Of a DNA stretch of 9,376 bases, positions 1 to 7,416 are shown piece by piece; the stretch's first letter is position 1; every line of letters begins with the position of its first letter. The notes beneath the pieces were generated by a model that saw only the letters and a list, made by a program, of their open reading frames with translations, made no database searches and was not told where the DNA came from. The position numbers were made by a program, and so were the translations under genes. Where the stretch lies: contig DKEY01000033.1 of assembly GCA_002469305.1 (NCBI GenBank), positions 1-9,376 on the forward strand. The letters are read 5' to 3'. Source of the DNA: Sulfurospirillum sp. UBA6810 (GTDB lineage: Bacteria; Campylobacterota; Campylobacteria; Campylobacterales; Sulfurospirillaceae).

Positions 1-39
1 TATAAAGCTAAAAATGAGAGATTTGGAGATGCAAAATGA
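1..39 (+). CDS. frdA: Fumarate reductase flavoprotein subunit, C-terminal end only
   Basis: Only the last 12 codons are in the window; frame 1 reads YKAKNERFGDAK and then TGA at 37-39. That tail resembles the C-terminus I remember for epsilonproteobacterial FrdA, and frdA normally precedes frdB in the frdCAB operons of this phylum. The stop overlaps the frdB start as ATGA (36-39), typical of translationally coupled subunits of one complex. The other two forward frames also read through most of this stretch, so the call rests on the tail sequence, the overlap and gene order. FrdA would carry the covalent FAD and the fumarate/succinate site; none of that is visible here. Confidence 0.75.
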   Translation, partial: YKAKNERFGDAK

Positions 40-755
40 GTAGAACAATAACAATAAGAGCGTTAAAGTACAATCCAAACTCAAAAGTTTCTAAGCCACA
101 TATCGTTGAATATAAGTTAGAAGAGACAGATGGTATGACTCTTTTTATCGCTCTTACTAAGATAAGAGAAGAGATGGATGCAGATTTGAGCTTTGACTTC
201 GTTTGTCGTGCAGGTATCTGCGGTAGCTGTGGTATGATGGTAAATGGTAAGCCAACACTAGCTTGCCGTACTCTAACAAAGAACTATGAGAGTGGCGTAC
301 TAGAACTTTTCCCTATGCCAGCATTTAAACTTTTAAAAGATTTATCTGTTGATACAGGAAACTGGATGAATAGTATGAGTAAACGTGTTGAGAGCTGGAT
401 ACACTCAAATGAAGAAGTAGACATCTCAAAACTAGAAAAACCAATCGAGCCAGATGTCGCTGATGCTACGTTTGAGTTAGATAGATGTATCGAGTGTGGT
501 ATCTGTGTAGCTGCATGTGGCACAAAACTAATGAGACCTAACTTTATAGGTGCAGTAGGACTAAACCGTGTAGCTAGATTTGAATGTGATCCACATGATA
601 ACAGAACAGATGAAGACTATTATGAATTAGTGGGTGATGATGATGGAATCTTTGGATGTATGAGCTTACTAGCTTGTGAAGACAACTGTCCAAAGCACTT
701 ACCACTGCAAAGTAAAATTGCGTACATGAGACGCAAACTTGTAGCACTACGCTAA
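36..755 (+). CDS. frdB: Fumarate reductase iron-sulfur subunit FrdB
   Basis: This 239-residue protein carries electrons between the membrane cytochrome b subunit (FrdC) and the flavoprotein FrdA, in quinol:fumarate reduction or succinate oxidation, on the cytoplasmic face of the membrane. An N-terminal plant-type ferredoxin domain holds the [2Fe-2S] ligands C57, C62, C65 and C77. The C-terminal domain holds C151-x2-C154-x2-C157-x3-C161, then C208, C214 and C218. Position 211, where a second four-iron motif would have cysteine, is leucine, which fits the expected [4Fe-4S] plus [3Fe-4S] set. Length and cysteine spacing match my recollection of the Wolinella succinogenes diheme-type enzyme rather than the longer MfrB/SdhB-E proteins. 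GGAG at 25-28 lies seven bases before the ATG. In autotrophic members of the phylum the enzyme also serves the reductive TCA cycle. No broken motif is seen. Confidence 0.96.
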   Translation: MSRTITIRALKYNPNSKVSKPHIVEYKLEETDGMTLFIALTKIREEMDADLSFDFVCRAGICGSCGMMVNGKPTLACRTLTKNYESGVLELFPMPAFKLLKDLSVDTGNWMNSMSKRVESWIHSNEEVDISKLEKPIEPDVADATFELDRCIECGICVAACGTKLMRPNFIGAVGLNRVARFECDPHDNRTDEDYYELVGDDDGIFGCMSLLACEDNCPKHLPLQSKIAYMRRKLVALR

Positions 756-765
756 ACACTTTTTT

Positions 766-789
766 AGAGAAGAGGTCTTCCTCTTCTCT
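766..789 (+). terminator. Hairpin after frdB, probable operon terminator
   Basis: A perfect 10-bp stem (AGAGAAGAGG, 766-775, pairing with CCTCTTCTCT, 780-789) closes on a TCTT loop, starting 10 bases after the frdB stop. The bases after it (TGTCTTCCTT) are pyrimidine-rich but not a clean T run, so termination may be partial. Six Ts lie before the stem, and on the opposite strand they read as A, so it does not look like a reverse terminator. Its place between frdB and the promoter-like site at 847 suggests the two operons are separate. Confidence 0.6.
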
Positions 790-846
790 TGTCTTCCTTA
801 AAATTTATTTCTAAGTATAAAATATTTAATTGATTATAACTTATGT

Positions 847-855
847 TGATATAAT
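847..855 (+). promoter_or_regulatory. Candidate extended -10 promoter of the dynamin-like operon
   Basis: TGATATAAT fits the extended -10 consensus TGnTATAAT exactly and lies 21 bases before the ATG at 877. Upstream sequence (about 800-846) is strongly AT-rich with no convincing -35 box, which is usual for sigma-70-type promoters in Campylobacterota. Transcription would begin near 862, giving a leader of about 15 bases that contains a weak AGAGA ribosome binding site at 869-873. AT-rich DNA yields such matches by chance, so this is moderate evidence. Confidence 0.5.
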
Positions 856-876
856 AATTTTAAAAAAAAGAGATTT

Positions 877-3252
877 ATGCATATACTTAATGATTTTTTT
901 CTCATTGTTTGGCAAGAGGATGCTAGAGTTATCTTTTCTAGCTCACACGATATAGATAGCTTTTTAAATACGGCTCTAAAGACTGATTATGAGACTTTTT
1001 GTGATTATAGCAGTATCATTTTAATTACAACCCCACAAAATATAGATAATTTTGCGCAAGTACAAGAAGCACAAAATGCACTCAAATACCTCTCAGGTGT
1101 TCAAGCTTGGGATAAACAACGAGTGCAATACTTACAAAAAGAGTTACTCTTCTTTTTAAATAAAAAAGGAGACACAACTCTCAATAAATCAATAGAAAAA
1201 AGATTTGATACTTTAAGAAAAGAGGGTATCATAGGCTATGAAAATGCAAGAAAACTTATCAGCCTTTTAGCGCTTATAGAAGAAAAAGAAGAAGAAAAAA
1301 TAGTAGCGGTAGAAGAGATATATGAAGAGCAAAGTGATAGCTTTTATAAAAACAGTATTGCAAAAATAAACTTACATGTAAGAAATATTTTAGAGCTTGT
1401 AGAGTCTGAATCTTTACAAGCAAGGGTTAAAAATATCCCACAAAAGATAAATGAACAGAGTTTTTCTATAGGGATTACTGGGGTGATGAATGCTGGTAAA
1501 TCAACCATGCTAAATGCCCTTTTAGGAAAAGATATATTAGGTACTTCAGTAGTGCCAGAAACTGCAAACTTAACGATTTTAAAATATAGTAAAACACCAA
1601 GTGCAAAGGTAAACTTTTGGGATAAGGCAGAGTGGGCTGAGATAGAAAAAAGTGCTTCTAGTATCAGCAGTATCCAAGAGTTCATCAAAGAGACAAAAGA
1701 GCATTTTAAAGAAAATTTAGAGCAGTATATAACACAAGAGGGTTTTTCAAAAGAAATAAAAACAGAAGAGTTGGCTTTTTACACCTCTGCAAAACACTCA
1801 GACAAAGTATGCAATCTAGTAAAAAGTGTTACTTTATATAGTGATTTGGAGTTTTTAAAAGATGGTGTTCAGATAGTAGATACACCAGGTCTTGATGATC
1901 CTGTTGTGCAACGTGAAGAGATTACAAAGAGTTATCTTGGTAATTGTGATTTGATGATTCACCTTATGAATGTCAATCAAAGTGCTACTGAAAAAGATGT
2001 AGAGTTTATCGTCGATACACTTCTTTACCAAAATGTATCACGTCTGCTTATCATTATAACAAGAATAGACTCAGTAAAAGAAAATGAATTAAAAGAAGTT
2101 ATAGCCTATACAAAAACAAGTATTAAAAATAAGCTAAAAGAGATAAACAAAGAAAATAGATTTGACTCTATCATAGATAAATTGGATTTTATCCCAGTAG
2201 CTTCACTCATGGCACTTTACCATAGGGTAGGCAGGGGGCAAGAAGCATTAGATGCAGGCTACTCACTAGAAAAAAGTGGTATCTTACATGTAGAAAGATA
2301 TCTTCAAGAAGTACTCTTTGGAAAAACAAGTGAAAAAGTAAAAATCATACTCCAAAGTGCTATAAAAGAGATGGATTTAGCGATAGATTCAAGTAAGACA
2401 CTCTTTAACCAAGAGTTAGAACTGTATGGAAAAAACTCTCAAGATATTGCGCAAGAAATTGAAAAATTTGATGATGAAATCAAAGAGATAAAAAAACAAA
2501 TCGAAAAATTGGCACTCAGTGTAGAAGATGCAACAAGTGAGTTAAATGAGTACTTTGCAACACTTAAAAACTTGGCAAAAAACAGAGTCCTTCAACTGCA
2601 AGCTATCATCAAGCGAAGAGTTATAGATGATGTCTCTTATGAGATAAGAAAAAATAAAAAAAGACCAAATGAACAAAGAATTTCTTATATCATAGACAGT
2701 GGTATTAAAGATGGATTTATCGACCTTGTCAGAGAGTATAGATACGCTTTTCAAAAAAGAGTCAATGAACTTTTTGAAAGACTCAAAAGAAGTTTTGATG
2801 CTTTTGAAAAACAAGATAGCTTTAGTGGTGATTCAAAAGAGTTTTTCAACAGACATTTTAGTGATTATGCTTATGCTGCGAGTAACACAACTTTGGTCAA
2901 TACAATCAATGCTTTTATAGATAGCTATGCAAAGAAAAATCTCGAGATTCTGGATGTAAAGATAGATGAAATCTTTGAAGAGTTTTTTCAAAATATCTAT
3001 ACAAAGTTTGATAAACAAATCTTACATGTAAACCAAAATCTTTTAAGTGAATTTACAAAAGAAGTAAGTACACCCATAGAGTTAATCCAAAATCAAATGC
3101 ATGAAAAACAGAGTATTTTACAAAATACAAAAGCAAAGCTAGAAGATAACTCTTTTGATGTTGACAAAAGAGTTTCTACTTTGGAAGAGAAACTAAATAA
3201 GATGGCAAAAACACAGGAAAAACTAGCTTCTTTGAGGAGTTCTTATGAGTAA
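877..3252 (+). CDS. Dynamin-like GTPase, first of a tandem pair (DLP1-type)
   Basis: A 791-residue dynamin-superfamily GTPase, likely a membrane tethering or remodelling protein. The G domain starts near residue 197: P-loop GVMNAGKST (202-210), putative switch-I Thr229 in VVPETAN, DTPG (335-338), and TRID (395-398) as the G4 motif, where Arg replaces the usual Lys. After about residue 485 the protein is almost entirely helical, with coiled-coil-like runs at 520-570 and 735-790, matching the neck and trunk of bacterial dynamins. No clear transmembrane segment is seen; 661-688 is the mildest candidate for a membrane-contact region. About 195 residues precede the G domain, and I recognise no domain in them. 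The gene overlaps the next GTPase gene by 8 bp. C. jejuni has a similar adjacent pair, Cj0411/Cj0412, reported to form a hetero-oligomer. The start at 877 is the first ATG after the promoter-like site; its ribosome site is weak. The family call is strong; the cellular role is inferred. Confidence 0.88.
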   Translation: MHILNDFFLIVWQEDARVIFSSSHDIDSFLNTALKTDYETFCDYSSIILITTPQNIDNFAQVQEAQNALKYLSGVQAWDKQRVQYLQKELLFFLNKKGDTTLNKSIEKRFDTLRKEGIIGYENARKLISLLALIEEKEEEKIVAVEEIYEEQSDSFYKNSIAKINLHVRNILELVESESLQARVKNIPQKINEQSFSIGITGVMNAGKSTMLNALLGKDILGTSVVPETANLTILKYSKTPSAKVNFWDKAEWAEIEKSASSISSIQEFIKETKEHFKENLEQYITQEGFSKEIKTEELAFYTSAKHSDKVCNLVKSVTLYSDLEFLKDGVQIVDTPGLDDPVVQREEITKSYLGNCDLMIHLMNVNQSATEKDVEFIVDTLLYQNVSRLLIIITRIDSVKENELKEVIAYTKTSIKNKLKEINKENRFDSIIDKLDFIPVASLMALYHRVGRGQEALDAGYSLEKSGILHVERYLQEVLFGKTSEKVKIILQSAIKEMDLAIDSSKTLFNQELELYGKNSQDIAQEIEKFDDEIKEIKKQIEKLALSVEDATSELNEYFATLKNLAKNRVLQLQAIIKRRVIDDVSYEIRKNKKRPNEQRISYIIDSGIKDGFIDLVREYRYAFQKRVNELFERLKRSFDAFEKQDSFSGDSKEFFNRHFSDYAYAASNTTLVNTINAFIDSYAKKNLEILDVKIDEIFEEFFQNIYTKFDKQILHVNQNLLSEFTKEVSTPIELIQNQMHEKQSILQNTKAKLEDNSFDVDKRVSTLEEKLNKMAKTQEKLASLRSSYE
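1371..1382. repeat. Palindrome CTTACATGTAAG, copy 1 of an iterated motif
   Basis: A perfect 12-bp palindrome inside the first dynamin-like gene, read as Leu166-His167-Val168. The 10-bp core TTACATGTAA recurs exactly at 3022-3031, 8271-8280 and 9080-9089, with one-mismatch copies at 2284-2293 and 4094-4103. The copy at 8270-8281 is also the full 12-mer. Function unknown. Confidence 0.6.
3022..3031. repeat. Iterated palindrome TTACATGTAA, coding copy
   Basis: Exact 10-bp core in the first dynamin-like gene, read as Leu716-His717-Val718, the same reading phase as the copies at 1372 and 2284. Confidence 0.55.
3234..3239 (+). promoter_or_regulatory. Internal ribosome binding site for the second dynamin-like gene
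   Basis: GAGGAG lies inside the last codons of the first dynamin-like gene, five bases before the ATG at 3245. It fixes that start and lets ribosomes ending at 3252 re-initiate, so the two GTPases are probably made in a set ratio. Confidence 0.75.
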
Positions 3253-5266
3253 ATTAAATCTATTTATCACAGAGTACAAAGAAAAGTTTATAGAAGTAGC
3301 TCCTGTTTTTGATGAGAATTTACTTGGGCTTATCCAAAAAGCCAAGTATATCCTCTTAGACGATAAGATGTCTCCCTCTTTTGGACTTGAAGATGAGTTA
3401 AACAAACTCCAACTCAGAGCAAAAGAGCCGATGAAAGTTGCTATTACAGGGCAATTTTCAAGTGGAAAGTCAACATTTTTAAATGCACTTCTTTCTCAAA
3501 GTATTTTGCCAACAGGTATCACTCCTGTTACTTCAAAAGTAAACTATATAAAATATGGAGATGAGTTAAAAATCAGAGTGCGATACACAGATGGAAGCGA
3601 TGAATACCATAATGTAGAAGAGATTTCAAAGTTTACTGACCAAAGAGGCAATGTTGAGGATATAGAGTATCTCACTCTTTATGCTCCATTGGAAGTTTTA
3701 AAGGACATCGTTTTTGTGGATACCCCAGGACTGAACTCTGGAGCAATCACTGATACTAAAACTACGCAAAAAGTTTTAAAAGAGGTAGATGGTATCATCT
3801 GGCTCTCTTTGATAGATAATGCTGGGAAGATGAGTGAAGCAAGAGTTTTACAACAGTATCTCAATGAGTACCAAAACAAATCACTCTGTGTGCTCAATCA
3901 AAAAGATAAGTTTAGCGATGCACAGATAGAGCAAAGTGTAGAATATGTTAAAAAAAGCTTTTCAGAGTACTTTAGTGAAGTGATACCAATCTCAGCGATC
4001 CAAGCACTAGAATCAAGAAGTCACGATAAAAATATCCTCATCGCCAATGAATTAGAAACTTTTTTACATACTTTAAAAGAGAAACTAAGCCTTTCACATG
4101 TAAAAGATGAAGAAGAGTTTATAGAACAAAGGTATAAAGAGTATTCCAAAAAAGTTGAGAGTATTGTTGGAAGTGATTTGAGCAAAAACATAGAGTTACT
4201 TGAAACATCAAATATAAATAAAGTTTTAGATTTTATCTATAGAGAAATCCAGCCAAAAGCACTTAGTGCAAAAGATTTTGCTATCAAAAAAGAGTTGAAA
4301 TATATCTGCCATAAGCTTATAGAACAGCATAATATATTTTTAAATATCTATGATGAACTTTTTAAAGAGATTAAAAGTTTTGAAATAGAAGCTGAGGGTA
4401 AATTTGCCTCATTAAAAGCTGAGTTTACAAAAGATTTGAAGGATGCTTACTCTAAGATAGAAGAGTTGATAGAACTCATAGCAAACAATATCTTCAATCA
4501 TATCTCTCAAACAACGAGAACAAGATATGCAAAGAAAAAAGGAACTCTTTTAAGTAAGGCAAGTGTTTATGAAGCCATCGAATATAAAGCACCAAAGGTT
4601 GATGCAGATTTGATTTATAAAGAGTTGTTTTATGATGATGAACTTGTAGCAAAAATGTTTAAAAAGTATGTAAGAAGTCTGAGTGAAATCCAAGATGAAG
4701 TAAACTCAAACAACGCTCTTGTATATGAGATACTGAAAAAAAAGATAAGAAAGTGGCAAAACCCATATGAACTTATCAGGAAAGCGGATAAGATTTTTTC
4801 AGATATAGAGTTTGCCAATATCAGAAAGTTTGCTTCAAAAGCATATGAAAATATACTTAAATCTTTTAGTGATGAGATACAGGCTTCTTATGCAAAGATA
4901 AGTTCAGAGTTCAATCACCTAAGTAGTGCAGTGAGTTTCAACTATCAAAATGCGACAGAGGTAAGTGTGGCATTTTTAGATAAAAAGATAGAACAATCAG
5001 TAAAACTCTATGAGGATAATCCAACAAAATTTTCTCTGTATTATCCAAAGACTGAAGAGATAAAAGAGAGACTCAAGATAAGTTTTCATCTGTATGAGTT
5101 ACAAAACATGATGAATACAAACAATACTTTTTTAAATAAAAACTATGATAGGCTCATAGAAGAGTTTAAAAATATAGATAGGCAAAAAGAAGAGTTTATA
5201 ACACAAAGAAAGCTAAGACATATCAAAACTATAGAGATATTAGAAAAGTTTATGGAAGAGGTCTAA
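3245..5266 (+). CDS. Dynamin-like GTPase, second of a tandem pair (DLP2-type)
   Basis: A 673-residue dynamin-superfamily GTPase, presumed partner of the protein encoded just upstream. The G domain begins after only about 60 residues: P-loop GQFSSGKST (69-77), GITPVT (91-96) with switch-I threonines, DTPG (159-162), and NQKD (218-221) as a full G4 motif. All four guanine-nucleotide motifs look intact, unlike the TRID variant in its neighbour. Residues 290-673 are predicted by eye to be long charged helices, including 378-415 and a C-terminal coiled-coil-like run at 630-672, consistent with a dynamin neck and trunk. No transmembrane helix is obvious. The stretch after the P-loop (STFLNALLSQSILPTG) parallels the neighbour's (STMLNALLGKDILGTS), so the two are paralogues. 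A strong internal ribosome site sets the start, and the gene ends in a palindrome shared with the convergent gene. LeoA-, IniA- and BDLP-type proteins are alternative subfamily names; I cannot assign one without alignment. Confidence 0.9.
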   Translation: MSKLNLFITEYKEKFIEVAPVFDENLLGLIQKAKYILLDDKMSPSFGLEDELNKLQLRAKEPMKVAITGQFSSGKSTFLNALLSQSILPTGITPVTSKVNYIKYGDELKIRVRYTDGSDEYHNVEEISKFTDQRGNVEDIEYLTLYAPLEVLKDIVFVDTPGLNSGAITDTKTTQKVLKEVDGIIWLSLIDNAGKMSEARVLQQYLNEYQNKSLCVLNQKDKFSDAQIEQSVEYVKKSFSEYFSEVIPISAIQALESRSHDKNILIANELETFLHTLKEKLSLSHVKDEEEFIEQRYKEYSKKVESIVGSDLSKNIELLETSNINKVLDFIYREIQPKALSAKDFAIKKELKYICHKLIEQHNIFLNIYDELFKEIKSFEIEAEGKFASLKAEFTKDLKDAYSKIEELIELIANNIFNHISQTTRTRYAKKKGTLLSKASVYEAIEYKAPKVDADLIYKELFYDDELVAKMFKKYVRSLSEIQDEVNSNNALVYEILKKKIRKWQNPYELIRKADKIFSDIEFANIRKFASKAYENILKSFSDEIQASYAKISSEFNHLSSAVSFNYQNATEVSVAFLDKKIEQSVKLYEDNPTKFSLYYPKTEEIKERLKISFHLYELQNMMNTNNTFLNKNYDRLIEEFKNIDRQKEEFITQRKLRHIKTIEILEKFMEEV

Positions 5267-5284
5267 GGCTTTAAAAGCCTTAGA
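5262..5284. terminator. Shared bidirectional hairpin between convergent genes
   Basis: TCTAAGGC (5262-5269) pairs with GCCTTAGA (5277-5284) around TTTAAAA, which can itself fold in further. The left arm contains the stop of the second dynamin-like gene (TAA, 5264-5266). The right arm contains the stop of the minus-strand AI-2E gene (5280-5282). Plus-strand sequence after it is T-rich (5290-5294 and 5297-5301); minus-strand sequence after it is CT-rich but lacks a clean T run. Function as a terminator is inferred from the fold and position. Confidence 0.65.
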
Positions 5285-6320
5285 CGAAATTTTTACTTTT
5301 TAGTATCTCATAGAGTTTGAGTATAGAGATAAAAAGGGCAGTTATAGCAGGCCCTAAAATCATACCCCAAAACCCAAAAGTACTCAGTCCCGCAAGTATC
5401 GCTAAAAATATCAGCATCTCATTTATCTGCGTAGGAACTCGTGAGAGTTGGTTGATATACTTGATGATGAGAGGCTTTATAAAAGTGTCAGCTACGATAG
5501 AGATGACGATGATAGAGTATAACGCTATGATAGTAGCCTCGTAGATATTGCCATTTGCAAGCTCATACGTACAAAGGGGAATCCACATCAAAGCACCACC
5601 TACAACAGGGATGAGTGAGGCAAATCCATATAAAATGCCAAGTAACAACCCATCATATCCAAAGTAGATACCGATGATAGCAAAAAGAGCACCTTCAAAG
5701 ATAGCAGTAACCAAGATAGAGTAAAAAAGTACACTCATGACATTGGATACTTCCCCATAAACCAAGTCAAGTTCTGTGTCATTCATAGGAGTTACATTTT
5801 TAGCATACCTTACAAGGGCTGGTCCATAAAGATTTGTAAAAAAGAAAAATACAACAATCAAAAACATATCTTTTAAAAAAGTGGCACTGTTTTTACCGAT
5901 GTAAGCTGTATAAGAGAGTGTTTGTGAAGCTAGATTTTTCAAATCAAAGCCAGCTAAAAACTCATCAATATTTGGTTTTAAAAAGGCAAGTGAATTAGGT
6001 AATTTAATATTGATATCACTTAGATAGGTTACAACTTGATTTATAGTGGCTGCATTAAATGTTTCTACAATACTTCCTATGGAAGTTATGATATAGATAA
6101 TTGGAGCAAAGAACAGTAGAGATAAAAGAACAGTGGAGAGAAAAGCTGCCGCTGCATTATTTCTAGTAAGCTTTAGTAACTTCACATTGATACTATATGT
6201 TGCTATGGTTAGTAGCGCTGAGATGGTAAATGTGACTAAAAAAGGTTCATATAACCTTATAATCCAGTATAGCACTACTAGAAAAATACCAGCTAAGAAA
6301 AATCTATTGCTATTGTCCAT
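5280..6320 (-). CDS. AI-2E family (UPF0118/PF01594) transporter
   Basis: A 346-residue integral inner-membrane protein of the AI-2E transporter family. Hydrophobic segments lie near residues 7-41 (two helices), 57-82, 150-165, 195-220, 224-250, 262-282 and 302-336 (probably two). Between the second and third groups is a soluble stretch, about 85-148. The family signature regions are visible: GLLLGILYGFASLIPVVGG (224-242) with the Pro-Gly turn, and GFWGMILGPAITALF (316-330). Length is usual for the family. Substrates vary: the family name comes from E. coli TqsA and autoinducer-2 export, but other members act as sodium/proton antiporters, so no substrate is assigned. An excellent ribosome site (AAGGGGAG, minus strand, 6336-6329) sits eight bases before the ATG. 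It is the last gene after panB and ruvB, 73 bp downstream of ruvB, and may be co-transcribed or have its own promoter. Confidence 0.9.
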   Translation of the reverse strand: MDNSNRFFLAGIFLVVLYWIIRLYEPFLVTFTISALLTIATYSINVKLLKLTRNNAAAAFLSTVLLSLLFFAPIIYIITSIGSIVETFNAATINQVVTYLSDINIKLPNSLAFLKPNIDEFLAGFDLKNLASQTLSYTAYIGKNSATFLKDMFLIVVFFFFTNLYGPALVRYAKNVTPMNDTELDLVYGEVSNVMSVLFYSILVTAIFEGALFAIIGIYFGYDGLLLGILYGFASLIPVVGGALMWIPLCTYELANGNIYEATIIALYSIIVISIVADTFIKPLIIKYINQLSRVPTQINEMLIFLAILAGLSTFGFWGMILGPAITALFISILKLYEILKSKNFV

Positions 6321-6354
6321 TTAATTATCTCCCCTTGAAGATATAAATTTTTTG

Positions 6355-6387
6355 AAAAAAACTATTGTAAGTTTAGGAAGTAAACTT
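6355..6387 (-). terminator. Weak AT-rich hairpin and T-run after ruvB
   Basis: On the minus strand, AAGTTTA and TAAACTT (6387-6381 and 6375-6369) form a 7-bp stem around CTTCC, followed seven bases later by seven Ts (6361-6355). The stem has one G-C pair and the T-run is displaced, so at best it is an attenuating terminator between ruvB and the AI-2E gene. A TACAAT (6369-6364, minus strand) adjoining the stem could instead be a -10 for the AI-2E gene. I cannot choose between them. Confidence 0.25.
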
Positions 6388-6393
6388 TTATAT

Positions 6394-7416
6394 TTATTCA
6401 TTTGCTCCCCCAAAAAGCCCTGTTTGATATGGATTTGAAAACTTGAGTACTTCATAACACTTTGGTGTTGCTATCCTACCTCTGGCAGTCCTCTCAATAT
6501 ACCCTTTTGCTATCAAGTAAGGCTCAATCACATCTTCAACCGTACCCTCATCTTCACTAAGTGCAGCAGCTATGGTACTAAGCCCCATAGGACGACCTTT
6601 TGCTTCAAGAAGTATTTGTAAAAACTTCAAATCTAACTCATCAAATCCCAAATCATTCACACCAAGCTCATCCAAACCATAGCAAGAACGTTCCAGTGTT
6701 ATGATATTTTCATTTTCAACATCAGCATAATCACGGATCCGTTTTAAGAGTCTCAGAGCAATTCTAGGAGTGCCCCTACATCTTTTTGCCATCTCTAGGG
6801 CAGCATCTTTGTTACAATCTTTATCAAGTTTCTTTGCAGCTTTTGTGATGATGAGAGAGAGCTCATCAGGGTTGTAAAACTGTAATCTAAAATGCATACC
6901 AAATCTATCTCTTAGGGGGGAACTTATCATACCTGCTCTTGTTGTTGCCCCTATCAAAGTAAACTTTGGCAAGTCTATCTTTATAGTTTGTGCAGCAGGA
7001 CCACTTCCTATGATAATATCGAGACGAAAATCTTCCATAGCTGGATAAAGAATCTCTTCAATAGCGGGTGAAAGCCTGTGAATCTCATCTATAAAAAGAA
7101 CATCTCCCTCTTCAAGATTTGTTAAGATGGCCGCTAAATCACCACTTTTTTCTATCATTGGAGCAGCTGTCATTTTGACATTGGCTTCCATGTCATTTGC
7201 TATGATATAAGCAAGCGTTGTTTTTCCAAGTCCTGGAGGTCCAAAAAAGAGAACATGGTCTAAACACTCTCCTCTTTTTTTAGAAGCTTGTATAAAAACT
7301 TGTAGGTTCTTTTTTATCTTTTCTTGTCCGATGTAGTCTTTCCAGTTAGTTGGGCGAAGACTCTTTTCGTACTCGTTTTCAAAAGTGATTTTATCTATCT
7401 CTACTATACGTTCCAT
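6394..7416 (-). CDS. ruvB: Holliday junction branch-migration DNA helicase RuvB
   Basis: A 340-residue AAA+ ATPase that forms hexameric rings and, with RuvA, drives branch migration of Holliday junctions during recombinational repair. The sequence shows an N-terminal LRP...YIGQ motif (20-31), Walker A GPPGLGKTT (59-67), Walker B DEIH (110-113), sensor-1 GATTRAG (156-162), SPLRDRFG (166-173) containing the arginine finger, and sensor-2 GTPRIALRLL (215-224). A C-terminal winged-helix DNA-binding domain (about 258-330) includes GRPMGLSTIA and the ERTARGRIAT strand pair. Length is normal and all motifs are intact. The ATG shares one base with the panB stop (TAATG), and no good Shine-Dalgarno lies before it, which points to translational coupling. 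ruvA and ruvC are not in this window. Confidence 0.98.
   Translation of the reverse strand: MERIVEIDKITFENEYEKSLRPTNWKDYIGQEKIKKNLQVFIQASKKRGECLDHVLFFGPPGLGKTTLAYIIANDMEANVKMTAAPMIEKSGDLAAILTNLEEGDVLFIDEIHRLSPAIEEILYPAMEDFRLDIIIGSGPAAQTIKIDLPKFTLIGATTRAGMISSPLRDRFGMHFRLQFYNPDELSLIITKAAKKLDKDCNKDAALEMAKRCRGTPRIALRLLKRIRDYADVENENIITLERSCYGLDELGVNDLGFDELDLKFLQILLEAKGRPMGLSTIAAALSEDEGTVEDVIEPYLIAKGYIERTARGRIATPKCYEVLKFSNPYQTGLFGGANE

Noticed and set aside
36..755. Reading the iron-sulfur protein as SdhB or MfrB (SdhE-type)
   Set aside because: Length of 239 residues and the exact cysteine spacing fit FrdB of the Wolinella/Campylobacter diheme enzyme, and the frdA tail supports that operon.
2235..2239. 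Short G run in the first dynamin-like gene
   Set aside because: Only five bases; too short for slippage control and the frame is intact.
877..5266. Dynamin-like pair as a defence island or mobile cargo
   Set aside because: Neighbours are core metabolic genes, base composition looks like the rest of the window, and no integrase, tRNA or repeat boundary is present; the locus looks ancestral.
6915..6920. Six-base G tract (C on the coding strand) in ruvB, possible phase-variable site as in Campylobacter
   Set aside because: Six bases is shorter than tracts known to vary in this phylum, and it encodes the conserved arginine-finger motif SPLRDRF of an essential-type repair gene.
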